A stretch of 64,000 nucleotides of DNA from NCBI GenBank assembly GCA_000818945.1, contig KN805429.1, forward strand, positions 1-64,000. Reading direction: 5' to 3'. This document shows, in pieces, positions 28,611-40,728 of the stretch. Numbering within the stretch: the first letter of the stretch is position 1; every line of letters starts with the position of its first letter. The translations under genes and the position numbers were made by a program. This stretch comes from Schizochytrium sp. CCTCC M209059. Taxonomy: Eukaryota > Sar > Bigyra > Thraustochytrida > Thraustochytriidae. Under the pieces are notes generated by a model. That model made no database searches, had not been told where the DNA came from, and was given only the letters and a program-made list of their open reading frames with translations.

Positions 28611-31600
28611 ATGACGAGCCTCGAGAGACAGCTCGCGCAGACGCGCGCGGCGGCGGGGACGGTAGACCGCCCCTCGCGCGGAACGCGGGCCTCGCTGCTG
28701 TTCGAGCGCCACGAGGCCGCAGACTATGACCGCCAGACGATCCACGCGCTCGGGCTGAGTGGCCTCGACGCCCTCGTGTCCGCCAAGGGCGCCGACGACC
28801 TGGCCGTCTTCAGAGACTCCCTCTTTGGCAAGGCCGTGTCCGCGACCGAGCGCGGGCTCCTCGCGCCCGAGATCGAAAAGGAGCTCGACGAAACTATCAA
28901 CAAGTTCTTGCAGACCCTGAGCCGCTACGTCCTGCACAAGGCGTCGCTCAAGGTCCTCGAGTACCTGGTGCGCCAATTTCACGTGCATCAGCTGAACGTA
29001 GATGCCCTTATCTGCTGCGTCCTGCCTTACCACGACACGGAGATCTTTGCCAAGGTCATTTGCCTCCCGACCGCGGTGCAGAACACGCGATGGGCCTTTC
29101 TTAAACAGCTCACGCGCACGCGAGAACCGCTGGCCCGCAACCATCTCGTCAAGGCCGCCGTCGCGGAGCCGCCTATTCTTGCTGCTTGCGCCACAATGAC
29201 ACTTCGGCAGCCCGAGCACGAGCGCGTCGCTAGCTTCTTCACGGTCCTCGCCTGCCAATGCCTACGCCGCGCACGTCAGCGAGGCGACGAGGAGAAGCTC
29301 GTCCAGGTCCTCATGGCTCCCACCGTGGAGGCGCTGCGTTCGAACCACGGACCGGACTTTCTTCAGCGCGCCGGCTACATCCTTGGCGCCAATCTCGCGC
29401 GCTACTCGGCGCTCTCGGCCAAGGCCGCCAAACTCGTAATTCTCGCCACGATCCGCAAGGCTCGCAAGCCTTTGCTCGCAGATGCATTGCGCTGCTCAGC
29501 TATTGTCCTTGACAACCAAGACGACCTCCCCATCCCGGACTCTTCTGTTTCGCGCCTTGCAACGCATTATGGAGCCGACGCCCTAAGCGCCGCGCTCGCA
29601 TCTGCCTTTGGCGAGTCACCTGCTGCTGGCTCGGCGGACGAGTCCTTCGTGTCCAAGCTCTATGCGCAGCTAGCGGCGGACCCAGAGGGCATGAAGGCGC
29701 TCATTGCCTGCATGCGTATTTGCATGCCTGCAAACGTTCAGCCCGTCTTCCATGCGCTGGCCGTCAGCGAGTACGATAGCGAAACTGGCCGCGATGAGAA
29801 CTGTCTCGTCGCAGGTCGTCTCATTGCTGCGCAGCGCGGCGACGCGATTGATGAGCTCCTCGAAGCCTCCAGCGACGAGGCACTGCTCTCCTTTGCTGCC
29901 GACTGCTTTTCGGGAAATGCGGCGCTTGCTGCCCATCGTGTCGTGAATGGTGTGCCGCTTCGTGCTGCTCTCCATCACCACAAGGCCAGTGTTCGCCGCC
30001 ACGCGCTCGAGCAGCTCGCCCAGGGCGACCTCGTTCGCGACACGGTCTCCCTTCGTGTTCTCATGGATCGCATCATGGACGACAACTGCGAGGTCTCGGT
30101 CGCGGCACTCGCACTTGCCGCCAAGCTCCATGCCCTTCCTTCAACGACGCCGACATCGTCTAAGAAGGGAGAAGAAGCTCCTTTAGAACCCTTTGTTGTC
30201 GAGGCTGCGCTCACCGCATGCGCGCGTCATAGCACGGAGCCCGCTTTTGCCGAGGCCTTCCTGCAGTGGGCTCCCGTTGTTGGACCTCTTGCCAGTCTCG
30301 ACGACTTCATGGGCCTCGCAGCTGCTCTGTTCACCCTCGCTCCTGCAGTCTCAAAGTCGACTCCCGACGGCAAGAAGAAGAGAAAGGCCAGCAAAACGGA
30401 CGCTTCCAGCGTCACCAGCGTTCTTGCGGCTTGTGCGGCCACCAACAAGCACATTGCACTCGTGGCGCCGCTCGCGGAGAAGCCCCTTCAGGAAGTGCCA
30501 GCCTTTGCGAACAAGCTCGGAAACTGGCTTTTGAACGATTCCTTCCGCGTCAGCGCTCCGCACGCGGCCGCGGCAAGCTGCGTTGCGCTGGCGGGTGCCA
30601 TCGCAGAGACTTCAGATGCCGACACTGCTGAAATGGCTGCCAAACTCGCGACTGTCGCTCATGTCGACGCAGAACTCGCTGCAAAGGTCTTGGATCGTCT
30701 CGTTCAGTGTGATGCTCTTCAAAACGAAAAGGAGACCACCCTTTTACGCGGGGCCCTACACGGTGGCGCGAAACAAGTACCTTCTTCGATGGTGTTGCTG
30801 TGCACGCTCTTGGGTGCATCAGAGGAGCTGTACCAGGATGCCTGCGCCAAGTCTGTGCAGACTCTGCTCACGACGTGCTTTCAAGGCGTGCTTTTGCAAT
30901 CGCTGCTCTTGATCTGTGCCGGTGCTCTGCCGGACTCTGTGGCCACCTCTGTTGCGCAACGACGTGCAATTGTCCTTGCTACTGCATTTATCCGTGCCAT
31001 GCGGGATCCGCAGGGCAAGGAGGGCTTTTCGTTTTGCGAGGTCACCCCTTACCTCATTCACCCGCTTTGCCATCGCACCGATGCGAAACTCCGCGATGTT
31101 GCCGTTGATTGTGCTCAAGCCGTCATGGAATCGGCCGACTTTGCTCGGGCATACCTCGACTCCGGCTCCAAGGCCCCCGAGGCGCTCCCCAAGGTCGGTT
31201 CCGGGTGCTCGCGGAAACGATCTGCGGCAGAGGCGTTCAGTCCGCTATTGGCCAAGGTCGTCGACGCTTCGAAGGAGTTCCACGTCGACGCAGACAGTCT
31301 CGAACGCTGCTTCCGCACCTTACACAGTGAAGAGACCTTTTTGGCCATTTTGGAGCGCGCGGCGTGCATTGCAAGTGCAGCGACCCGTGCCGACGATACA
31401 TCGGGTGTGAGCGTGGCGCGCTGCGTAGAGAACGTGCTTCGACCGCTCGGTAAGATTCCGGATCTCGGCGAAGTCTTTGGATCCACTGAAGCGGCCGCGT
31501 TGGCTGCCCAGGCATTGGAACACGGCATGACGCAGGTGCTGTCGCTCGTCACGCATCGCTGGACCACCAAAAAGTGCAAGCTTGGCCGGCCCCACATTGA

Positions 31601-34600
31601 CATTATCCTCAAGGGTCTCGGTGTCAAGTCGGCACGCCAGATTGTGCTGCACACGCTCAGTGCGCAGCAAGTGTTTGCGCTTCTCACCGCAGCCGACAAG
31701 GACGCTGCCTTTGACGCCTTGTGTTCGCTCGTCGCCGAGGAAGGAGCCGGCAGCACCCTGAGCAACGAAGCCGTCACGGCGCTCGGACGGGTTCCCTTTG
31801 AAGGCAAGATGCTCGAGAGGCGTTTGAAAGAGGACCCGAACCGAATCGTTCTGGAGGCGACTCGTGCTCGTCTCTTTGGCGCGCGGGGGGGCTCGGTGAG
31901 CGCGTCGGATCGTGTCGATCTCGCGGCGGATACGCTTCCTGCACTCTTTGCGGTCCTTCGCAAGTACGACGACTTGCTTGTCATTTCCTGTTTGAACTGC
32001 GCAATGCAGATTCTCGAGGCGGCGCCCGGCAAACGCGCAAACGAAGCTCTCATGGCTGTCGACCTCGAGCTGGTCGTCTCGTGCATTCTTGGGGCGAAAA
32101 CTACTGCAATGCGGAACGCAGCGTTGGAACTTTTGGCGACCTGTACCAAGGTGTTTCCGCAACAGACTATTCCCGTGATTCTTCCCATTGTGCGTCAGGC
32201 CAGTCAGCAGGCCGAGCAATCGGAGGAGGAGACGGGGACTTCGGGCGTGTATCACATGGTCATTCTCGAGCAGGTGACGCGCTGCATTGCCTCGTCGCGG
32301 GCTGACTTTTCCAATGCGGCCATTATGGATGTGCTCAAGGAGTTTGTCAATGCTTCGGCGCACTCGAGCGACCCTGCGCGTCTTTTGCAGTTGCAAGAGC
32401 TTCTCGTACAGAGTTGCGGCAACAAAAATCGCGTTTTGTGGGCTGTTTTATTGCTCATGCTCGGAAGCGCGAACGGCGCGGGTGCAGAGGACCGAAACAA
32501 CATGGAGCAGCAAAAGGATATCGCGGGTCAGCTTTTGGCGCGCTTCTCTGTCGAGGACCAGATTGCCGCCGTGGTCGAAATGATCCAGGTGATGCATCGT
32601 TTCTTGCCCACCGGAGACGTCGGGGGCGACGACGATGAAGAGGACGACGACGCTGACGAGGAGGAGGAAGAGCAAAAAGAGGAGTCCAAGACCAACGGAG
32701 CAGCGGCGAATGGCAACGCCCGCAAAGCAGGTCACGCCGCACTCGCTGCGGCGCTAGACTTTGATGGAACAGTCAACGCCGCGCGAGGCGTCGACCTTGT
32801 GAATGCTATTTGCGGACTGATCTCTGAACATCTCGGCAGCAAGGCCTTTATGCGTATGCTGCGCACCCTCTCACAGGCACAGGTCAACGCCTCGGGGCTA
32901 CACGGCAGTGCTGGTTTTCTGGGCCTTTTGAATGCTCTGCACGGTCAAATCCACCGCGCAGGCCGCATTGTGTCTACGGGCGACGAGGAGTCTGCGGTCT
33001 GGTCTGCTGTGCGGGATCAGCTGTGCCTGATTCTGGACAAGCTGAGTGCTCTTCTTTCTGTTCCCATGTTTGTTGCTGTCGTCCAAGAGCTCCTGCGTGA
33101 TGGCGATCCCCATGTGCGGCAGTTGGCGATTCGCCAGCTTGCTGCCAAGGTCGAACAGCAGCACGCTCGCTGGCAGACGGAAGAGATTCTTATGTTTCTG
33201 GAAATGGTGTCGGATCTGCACGAAATTCTTCGCGAGCGCTCGGAGTCGGACGTGAACAAGCAAGTGGCACTGTTGGCCGTCGATGTGCTTGCCAAGCACC
33301 TCGGCGCGCAGCATCCTAAGCCCTTTGTCGAGGTTCTTGACTCTGTGGTGAAGGAGTTCCGCCGGACGAGCGCAGCAATTAATCGTCCGAACGTAACGAC
33401 TGCGCACATTCAGCTGACGAGCAGCGCATGTCTTTGCGTGGGAACGTTGATTGGCGTTCTTGGTGAGCGCGTGCTCAAGCTCCTGCCAAGCTTTGGCAAG
33501 AGCATGTTTGTCTGTTTTTCGCAGGCTCTGGACCTGGACGAATCGCCAGATCAGGATCGTGTCGTCCGCGAGGCCAGAGCACTTCTCGGACAGAGCGCCG
33601 CAACGAGCATCCACGCGCTTGTGAGCACTCTTCCTCAGTTTCTCTCGCCGTACGTGGCAGACGTTTTGACGGTGGCAAGCCGCGGTAACCACAGTGGTGC
33701 CCCGCAGCTCGTACGTCTGACATCGGCGCGCATTGCCGACAAGGTCGCGCGCAAAATGGAGGCGCGCATCGTGCTCGGCCCTTTGACCGCACTTTACGCC
33801 TCGTTTGTGGAAGAGCATCGTCTTGCCGCGGCTCGCAACCTCGTGTCGATTGTTCGTGCCTCGTTGGAGAATATGAGCCGCGATGCGCTTGTGCAGGAAA
33901 ATGCGCGCTTGACCGCCTTTTTCGTTCAGGCGCTCGACACGCGTCGTTTTGTGGGTGCCGGGTGCTCTGCGCTGACGGTGACGCAACTCGAAGAAGTCGC
34001 CTCGGAGGTGCAGACGCTCGAAGAGACGGTTGCCGACGCCTTTATGGACTACGTTCTCGTTCTCAGTGCCGCACAGATGAAGCAGCTCTTTAATGCTCTG
34101 CGCGAGCAAGTCAACAGCAAGGCTACAGCGCTGGCGTCTCGCGCGGGTTCGCTGTTTGAAAACCTTGGCGATGATGAAGAGGAAAAAGCAGCTGAAGCCA
34201 GTAGCGATGACGACGAGGAGAGCGAGGACGAGGAAGACGTGGACGACGCTGAGGAAGAGGGCGCGCGCGTCGGTTCTAAGCGCAAGGCACCATCGGCTAG
34301 CAAGGTGGGCCGCGACGCAGCAAGTGATGCTTCTGACGATGACGACGAGGAGAGCGAGGACGAGGACGGAAGCGAGGAAGAGGAAGAGGACGAGGACGAA
34401 GCTGTTCTTGTTAATCCTGCAGAGGACTGGCAGCGGCAGTGCGCGGCCGCTACACTGTATGTCTTTGCCTCGGCGCTTGGCAAGAAGTTGCTTGGTCTTT
34501 CGGTTCCCTTTTTGGAGCAGCTTGTTGAAGAGCTCAAGGGAGACCTTGAGGTCGGTTGCGAAGACGTGGCCAGCGCGCCTTCTGGCAAACGCACGAAGCG

Positions 34601-35279
34601 GAATGCGAAGCAGGAGGACTGGGCCCAGGTATGGCGGTTTCAGCAGCGAGTTGTTCGCGAGCGCGCCTTGGAGGTCGTCGGCACCTATTGTGAGCACCGC
34701 GTTGCTAGTTCGGCGGCAGCCGAAGACTCGGAGACCACAAATCGCGAGTTTGTCGAACTTTTGGACGCTGTTCTCGCTCCCTTGGATGTGGACCTCTGCG
34801 CCCTGCATGGAGTCAAGGCCGACGAAACATCTGCAGAGAGCGCTGGCGCAGATTCCGAAGAGGACGATGACGATGAGGACGCGGAGATGCGTGATGTGCG
34901 CAAGTCAACGTCGGCGGATGCCGTTGACCCGACAGGCGATGTGGCATACTATGAAGGTTTCGTGCGCGACTGTGTCATCCCGTGCGTTGTGAAGCTGGCC
35001 AAGTCGGTGACAGACGATACCTTGTGGCAAGCTGTGCAGCGCAGTGTGTTGGAGTATGCGCGCCACGCGGCCGGCGAGGTGCGTGTGGCGGCACTGCACA
35101 CGATTGTTGCGCTGTTTGAGGGCGTCGGAGACTCTTTTATTGTTCTCCTTGCGGATACTCTGCCAACTGTGGCGGAGCTCTTGGAGGACCGGGACCCGCG
35201 CGTGAAGCGCGAGGCACACCGCACTGCGAAAAAGCTGCAGCAGCTGAGTGGCGAAGATCTCAGTTCCTTTCTGCAATAA
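28611..35279 (+). CDS. HEATR1: UTP10/HEATR1, U3 snoRNP small-subunit processome protein
   Basis: A 2222-residue, single-exon gene. The N-terminus (TSLERQLAQ, then ASLLFERHEAADYDR and CCVLPYHDTEIFAKVI) follows human HEATR1, where the same positions read SLL(F) with a DR motif and ACVLPYHETRIFVRVI. The body is alpha-helical HEAT-like repeat throughout. The C-terminus ends with a final HEAT pair and a short LSGEDLSSFLQ tail, matching the HEATR1 end. Acidic inserts at about 1340-1355, 1860-1935 and 2080-2095 are low complexity. UTP10 acts in the t-UTP complex for pre-rRNA transcription and 18S rRNA maturation in the nucleolus. Length is close to the human protein (2144). Confidence 0.93.
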   Translation: MTSLERQLAQTRAAAGTVDRPSRGTRASLLFERHEAADYDRQTIHALGLSGLDALVSAKGADDLAVFRDSLFGKAVSATERGLLAPEIEKELDETINKFLQTLSRYVLHKASLKVLEYLVRQFHVHQLNVDALICCVLPYHDTEIFAKVICLPTAVQNTRWAFLKQLTRTREPLARNHLVKAAVAEPPILAACATMTLRQPEHERVASFFTVLACQCLRRARQRGDEEKLVQVLMAPTVEALRSNHGPDFLQRAGYILGANLARYSALSAKAAKLVILATIRKARKPLLADALRCSAIVLDNQDDLPIPDSSVSRLATHYGADALSAALASAFGESPAAGSADESFVSKLYAQLAADPEGMKALIACMRICMPANVQPVFHALAVSEYDSETGRDENCLVAGRLIAAQRGDAIDELLEASSDEALLSFAADCFSGNAALAAHRVVNGVPLRAALHHHKASVRRHALEQLAQGDLVRDTVSLRVLMDRIMDDNCEVSVAALALAAKLHALPSTTPTSSKKGEEAPLEPFVVEAALTACARHSTEPAFAEAFLQWAPVVGPLASLDDFMGLAAALFTLAPAVSKSTPDGKKKRKASKTDASSVTSVLAACAATNKHIALVAPLAEKPLQEVPAFANKLGNWLLNDSFRVSAPHAAAASCVALAGAIAETSDADTAEMAAKLATVAHVDAELAAKVLDRLVQCDALQNEKETTLLRGALHGGAKQVPSSMVLLCTLLGASEELYQDACAKSVQTLLTTCFQGVLLQSLLLICAGALPDSVATSVAQRRAIVLATAFIRAMRDPQGKEGFSFCEVTPYLIHPLCHRTDAKLRDVAVDCAQAVMESADFARAYLDSGSKAPEALPKVGSGCSRKRSAAEAFSPLLAKVVDASKEFHVDADSLERCFRTLHSEETFLAILERAACIASAATRADDTSGVSVARCVENVLRPLGKIPDLGEVFGSTEAAALAAQALEHGMTQVLSLVTHRWTTKKCKLGRPHIDIILKGLGVKSARQIVLHTLSAQQVFALLTAADKDAAFDALCSLVAEEGAGSTLSNEAVTALGRVPFEGKMLERRLKEDPNRIVLEATRARLFGARGGSVSASDRVDLAADTLPALFAVLRKYDDLLVISCLNCAMQILEAAPGKRANEALMAVDLELVVSCILGAKTTAMRNAALELLATCTKVFPQQTIPVILPIVRQASQQAEQSEEETGTSGVYHMVILEQVTRCIASSRADFSNAAIMDVLKEFVNASAHSSDPARLLQLQELLVQSCGNKNRVLWAVLLLMLGSANGAGAEDRNNMEQQKDIAGQLLARFSVEDQIAAVVEMIQVMHRFLPTGDVGGDDDEEDDDADEEEEEQKEESKTNGAAANGNARKAGHAALAAALDFDGTVNAARGVDLVNAICGLISEHLGSKAFMRMLRTLSQAQVNASGLHGSAGFLGLLNALHGQIHRAGRIVSTGDEESAVWSAVRDQLCLILDKLSALLSVPMFVAVVQELLRDGDPHVRQLAIRQLAAKVEQQHARWQTEEILMFLEMVSDLHEILRERSESDVNKQVALLAVDVLAKHLGAQHPKPFVEVLDSVVKEFRRTSAAINRPNVTTAHIQLTSSACLCVGTLIGVLGERVLKLLPSFGKSMFVCFSQALDLDESPDQDRVVREARALLGQSAATSIHALVSTLPQFLSPYVADVLTVASRGNHSGAPQLVRLTSARIADKVARKMEARIVLGPLTALYASFVEEHRLAAARNLVSIVRASLENMSRDALVQENARLTAFFVQALDTRRFVGAGCSALTVTQLEEVASEVQTLEETVADAFMDYVLVLSAAQMKQLFNALREQVNSKATALASRAGSLFENLGDDEEEKAAEASSDDDEESEDEEDVDDAEEEGARVGSKRKAPSASKVGRDAASDASDDDDEESEDEDGSEEEEEDEDEAVLVNPAEDWQRQCAAATLYVFASALGKKLLGLSVPFLEQLVEELKGDLEVGCEDVASAPSGKRTKRNAKQEDWAQVWRFQQRVVRERALEVVGTYCEHRVASSAAAEDSETTNREFVELLDAVLAPLDVDLCALHGVKADETSAESAGADSEEDDDDEDAEMRDVRKSTSADAVDPTGDVAYYEGFVRDCVIPCVVKLAKSVTDDTLWQAVQRSVLEYARHAAGEVRVAALHTIVALFEGVGDSFIVLLADTLPTVAELLEDRDPRVKREAHRTAKKLQQLSGEDLSSFLQ

Positions 35280-36151
<872 letters not shown>

Positions 36152-37084
36152 TCAACTCAGAAACAGACGCTTGTACGAGTTGCTGAGCTGTTCCAAAATG
36201 ACAAAGACAAGGACAGTCTGCGGCGCAAGACGCAGATATGCGGGCGTGAAGCCCTTCCAGAGACTGAGGAAGCCCTCGTGGCGAGCAGTCTGCATGATAC
36301 AGTCGGCCATACCAGCGTACTCGCCCTTGGCGGCGTTTTGTACGCGGGTCTTGGCCACATCGAAGGGCAAGGAAGCCGCCGTCGCGACGAAACCACTAAT
36401 CATGGAGGATGCAAGGTGGCACCAGATGTTATCGTTGAAGAAGGACGTCTTGAGCAGCTCCTCCTTGGCCTGCGAGTACGTCGTGAGCTGCGCCATGTTG
36501 AGAATAATGCAGCGAGAAATGGTAGGACCGGCACCGATCCACAACGAGGTAAAGCCCTCCTTTCGCACGATCTGCGAGACAGCGTCCATGACGCCTGCGT
36601 AGTTGCGGCGCTGCGCTTCTGGCAGCGAGGAGTCAGCGGCCATGCGCACGAGCGAGAGGTCGAAGGGGTTGCCCACGAAGGCGCCAACGCCACCAGCTAC
36701 CATGCTAAAGGCAAGCTTTTCGGCGAGTGGCGGGGGGGAGCCATCAGGTGCGGCAAACTTCTCCATAAGCGTGGTGTAGATGCCGAGACGGGTCGTGCCG
36801 TAGCTGACCTGGCGCATCATGGACGCGGTGAGGCCCTTATACAGGCCGCTGGGGCCCTGGCGCTTGAGAATATCCTGTCCGGCGCCGATCGTGGTCGTCG
36901 GCGCTGCTGCGTTGCCGCCCTTTCCGGCAAGCTGCAGGTGATACTTGACAACGTCGACGGGGTGGGTGAAGAAGGTCGCTGTCACCGCGCTCACCGTGCC
37001 AAAGAGGAACCGCACGCCCGTGGGGATCGTCTTCTTCGCCTCGGCCACGGGCGCCGCGGGCGTCGCGGGCGCCGCCGCCGACAT
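36152..37084 (-). CDS. Mitochondrial carrier, 2-oxoglutarate/malate type
   Basis: From the ATG at 37084 (MSAAAPATPAAPVAEAKK) the protein is 310 residues, the usual carrier length. The three repeats carry HPVDVVKYHLQ, NPFDLSLVRM and LPFDVAKTRVQ. It aligns along its length with SLC25A11: MRQVSYGTTRLGIYTTL, LAFSMVAGGVGAFVGNPF, LNMAQLTTYSQAKEELL and SLWKGFTPAYLRLAPQTVLVF. It would exchange 2-oxoglutarate for malate or a related dicarboxylate across the inner mitochondrial membrane. An in-frame ATG at 37180 adds 32 residues but no known feature, so I chose the inner one. Confidence 0.9.
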   Translation of the reverse strand: MSAAAPATPAAPVAEAKKTIPTGVRFLFGTVSAVTATFFTHPVDVVKYHLQLAGKGGNAAAPTTTIGAGQDILKRQGPSGLYKGLTASMMRQVSYGTTRLGIYTTLMEKFAAPDGSPPPLAEKLAFSMVAGGVGAFVGNPFDLSLVRMAADSSLPEAQRRNYAGVMDAVSQIVRKEGFTSLWIGAGPTISRCIILNMAQLTTYSQAKEELLKTSFFNDNIWCHLASSMISGFVATAASLPFDVAKTRVQNAAKGEYAGMADCIMQTARHEGFLSLWKGFTPAYLRLAPQTVLVFVILEQLSNSYKRLFLS

Positions 37085-37178
37085 GGCCACCACCTCTTGC
37101 CGCCGCTTCTGCAGCGTCACCGCCTCCGTCTGCAAGCCGGGCGGCATGTACGCCGCGCGCACGTCCTCGCGGCCCTGC

Positions 37179-37216
<38 letters not shown>

Positions 37217-37659
37217 CGCGCTGCCCTGGCCCCTTCGCTCACTCGCTCGCTCGCTCCCTCCTCACGCCGCTCCTGCCCGCGCCAAGGGTCCTGACGGCGC
37301 CGGGCACTGGCTGCGGCTTTGGGATTTGCGCCCTTGAAGTTCGTTCGTTCATTCGATTGGAAGGAAGCACGCCGCGGCGCGCCAGCCACGCTCCACTCCT
37401 TCTGAGCAATTGGGCGATTCTGTCTGGTGCCAAGCAAGCAAGCAAGCAAGCAATCAAGCAAGCAAGCAAGCGATCAAGCAAGGAAGCTCTGGGAGCCAGG
37501 AGCTGGCAATGCGAGCTCGGCTTTCAAGTTGCGCTGCAGAAAGGTGTAGTTTGCAAGGTCACTCGCTCTCTTGTTTGCAGCTGTTTGTGCCCTCGCTGCG
37601 CGCGTGCCGCAAGTGCTTTACATGTTAGTTAGTAATGAGGCGCCTGGAAGCCGCAACGA

Positions 37660-37697
37660 ATGAATGAATGGATGAATGAATGAATGAATGAATGAAT
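37660..37697. repeat. (AATG)n microsatellite
   Basis: Short tetranucleotide tract of the same unit seen at 2977-3067. Confidence 0.85.
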
Positions 37698-38232
37698 AAA
37701 TAGGCTGCTGCTGCTGCTGCTGCCTTGCCCCCCGAGGCGGGGCCCGCGAGGCGAGGCGCGAGAGGTGCGAGCGAGACCAGCGCGGCAACGGAGGCTTGTG
37801 TGCGGCGTTCACTCACGTCTGCGACCATTCATTTGATCGTCTTGGTTGTCTGTTCACGTTGCATTCACGGGTGGGCCGGACCATTCGTGCATGCGACGAG
37901 TCAAGTCAAGTCTCTCTTGTGGGTGGGTGTACCATCGGACAAGACCTCGCCGGTTGATGATCGACAATCTGTGGGAAGCAATCATGACATTGGCGAGCAA
38001 GCTCAAAGCAAAGGCTTCGGCGGGGTCATTGCTCTCTTTCTCGGTTTTCTTTCATCTCGCACATTCCTCTGGCATCACAGTCAGGCCGGCCTTGTCTCGC
38101 GTTGCGGAAACGACGACCGACCCCAGAGCGGTGGCCGCGATGACGGTCTCCTTCCTTTTCTCCTTCCTCCTTGCTGCCTGCCCTCTTTCCATCTCCTCGC
38201 CTCGGCCATCATGTACTGCACCGCGAGAGAGA

Positions 38233-38283
38233 CCCAAGCCAAGCCAAGCCAAGCCAAGCCAAGCCAAGCCAAGCCAAGCCAAG
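38233..38283. repeat. (AAGCC)n microsatellite
   Basis: About ten pentanucleotide units, uninterrupted. Confidence 0.9.
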
Positions 38284-39519
38284 TCAAGCTCCCCTCCTCG
38301 CCGCCAAACCTCCTCCCTCCATCCACAGCGAGCTGCACGGCGCCGCCAGCGTCAGACATCGCGACGCCCCTCTGCGTGGTGACGCTGCTGATGCCGCCGA
38401 TGATGCCGCCGATGATGCCGCCGATGCTGATGATGCCCAAATGATGCCTGACGCCTTGCTCTCTATCTCGAATGAGGCGAGGCGATCGATGCCAGGCCCG
38501 AGCCGCTCACCTGCGCCGCACCTTCGTGCGACTGCGCAGCTGCGCCCGCGTGCGCGCGGAGAGCGCCCTCGCGCGGCAGCGGCGGCGGCTGGGCTCAGAC
38601 GCGGCGCGGCGCGGCGAGACGCGGCGCGGCGAGACGCGGCGGCAAGGGACGGACGGCTTGGCACGAGATGACACGAGATGACACGAGATGAGGTGCCATG
38701 CGCGCGGCTGCGCTCGACGACGGGACGCCCGCGGAGGGCTGGGACGCGCCTGCCGCGACCTGGACCCCGTCGCTGGCCCCGACGCGCCCGCCGCGGCCTC
38801 GACCTCGCCGAAGACCCCGACGCGGCGCGGGTCCGGGCCGGGCCGGGCGAACTTGGGCGTCGCGTGCTTGCTGCCCGAGGGGAAATTGCGCAGAGGCAGG
38901 CGAAGCAGAGCGCTTTTGGTACGGCATCTGCGGCAGATGATGGATGCAGCGGAGGAGGCGCAGCAGCACGGCGAGCGCGGCTGCGAGGGCGTGGCGAAGG
39001 CAGCTGCGCTGCGGAATGGCAGCGGCGTGGCGCGGAAAGCGACCTCGCTCGGAATGCGCAAAGGAGCAGAACTTCAGCCCTTGAGGACTCGGGACATTTT
39101 ACGTACGTACGTGTGTGAGTGAGTGCGTGCGTGCGTTTTGGGGCGAATTTGGGGCCGCAGAAAACTGCGTCGCTCGAGGGCCTTTGTGCAGCAGTTGCAG
39201 CGAGCGGCATGGAGAGCTGCGCGGGAGGCTGGTCGACGCGAGGAACGAACTGACCGACCACCCGCGAGTCCTTCTCGTGGTGCTTCCTGCGACCGGGACT
39301 TACCGCGGGGCCCTGGCCACGTGGACTGCGAGAGCGAACAAACGAACGCACGACGCCATCGGGAACTCGAGCTAGTTTTACTTACAGCCGATTGTTTCTC
39401 AAAGCAAAGCGGACTGCTTTTTTTCCCAATTAACAGCGACTAGCGGCGAGAGCCAGGTACTATTGATCAGCGTGGCTCGCTGGCATCTTGGCCGCGTCGC
39501 ATCCGCATCCGCACCTTAG

Positions 39520-39582
39520 CAGCATCCGCGCCTGAGCAGCATCCGCGCCTGGGCAGCATCCGCGCTTGAGCAGCATCTGCGA
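39520..39582. repeat. Tandem 18 bp units (GAGCAGCATCCGCGCCT type)
   Basis: Three to four adjacent copies of an 18 bp unit with one or two substitutions each, in otherwise unassigned GC-rich DNA. Confidence 0.8.
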
Positions 39583-40728
39583 ACGCGATTGCGCGAGGCG
39601 CAGCGGAATTGCTTGTGTTGGGGCCGCGCTTTGACCTGCAGCTGCGTCTTTCGGCCGATCGGCACCGCAAAGGGAGCGGGGGTGCCGAAGTGCGCGGGAA
39701 GCCTGCTCAGTCGCAGCTTTTGCTGTTTCATGCTTGCTTGCTTGCTCGCTCGCTTGGCTCTTGGTTCGAGTCTTCTTCGTACGTAAGTGGTGCGACCCAT
39801 GTTAATGCCAGAACAAACAGATTGTCGTCCCGACCGACCCAGAATCTGCAGCGCAGCGCAGCCGCGCAGGCCGAGTCTGGTCGTTGCCGTCCGCGCCGCT
39901 CATCTGCGCGTCCTCGCACCTGCGCTCGCTCGCAGCAGCTCTCCTCTCGGGCTTGCCCGCGCGCGCAGGCTAAACCTGGCTGGCCATCCTCCTTTCCAGT
40001 GCCCCATCTGCTGCAGCTCCGTCCAGACCCGCTTCGAGCTCTCCGCTCGCCCGCCCGCGGCCTTTTGTCACTGCCCGTCGACCTGCCTGCGCGGCCGCGG
40101 GTTCTATCCTCGCGGGGTCGAGCGCAAGCGAGGTCCAGCGCCTCGCTCGCTTCGCGCGTTGGTTTTCTTCTCTCCATCTCCCTCCTTTCTCGTAGCACAT
40201 CGTTCGGGACTCGGGCAAGCACTCTCGCCCTTCTCCGCCCATCGTCGGCGCTGCGCCCCGCCAGGTCTGCGCGGCGCAGAGGGCGCGCGACTTCTCCGTG
40301 CGCGCGCGGGCAGGCTTTCCTTGGCGTGCTCCGTTCGTCTTTGCGTCGCCGCCAGCTCGGGTTGGCTTGGGCTGCGCTGCGCTGGGTCGCGGGGCGGCAC
40401 GTGCCGCTCGGCCTTGGTTAGCTAGTTAGCATTGACTAACGGCGCACACCCCGTGTGATAGAAAGAAAGTAAGCAAGGAGGAAAGAAAGAAAGAAAGTAA
40501 GAAAGAAGGCGGCCGGGACGAGCGCTCCTCGATAGGAGTAGTAATACTAGGCGTAGCTGATAGACACGGCGAGAGCCAGCAAGTTGAGGCGACGGCAAGG
40601 ACCAGGACGCGCGTCATCGGCGCGTCGACAACGGCTCGCGAGCAATCCTCGATCTCGCTCGAGGCCGCGGCGAGGAAGGCGACGAGGGGAGGAGGGAGCG
40701 AGGGAGTGAGCTTGTTTGCGCACGACCG

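Larger units (their letters stand above)
37085..40728. promoter_or_regulatory. Long GC-rich divergent spacer without genes
   Basis: 3.6 kb between the carrier (-) and the double-LtrA gene (+). Long frames occur on both strands but they overlap each other, are rich in Ala/Arg/Pro and match no family, as expected from GC bias. The content is simple repeats: a GCT run (37181-37216), AATG (37660-37697), AAGCC (38233-38283), ATGATGCCGCCG units (38390-38435), a 10 bp unit repeated three times (38661-38690) and an 18 bp unit repeated about four times (39520-39582). Confidence 0.45.

Noticed and set aside
27955..28614. 219-codon Ser/Thr/Pro-rich frame
   Set aside because: It arises from a pyrimidine-rich strand in the divergent promoter and overlaps the UTP10 start.
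31115..32396. Two overlapping frames of about 357 codons antisense to UTP10
   Set aside because: They overlap each other and lack protein-like features.
32898..34808. 636-codon frame antisense to UTP10
   Set aside because: Shadow of the HEATR1 reading frame. The true gene has full-length family similarity.
38284..39351. 355-codon frame on the minus strand in the 3.6 kb spacer
   Set aside because: Ala/Arg/Pro/Ser-rich, overlaps several equally long frames on both strands, and no domain is seen. Best explained by GC bias.
39762..39772. GGTTCGAGTC resembling a tRNA B box
   Set aside because: No matching A box or cloverleaf stems at the required distances.
39609..40425. Overlapping 270- and 212-codon plus-strand frames before the LtrA-like gene
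   Set aside because: They overlap in different frames and have a composition typical of GC-rich noncoding DNA.
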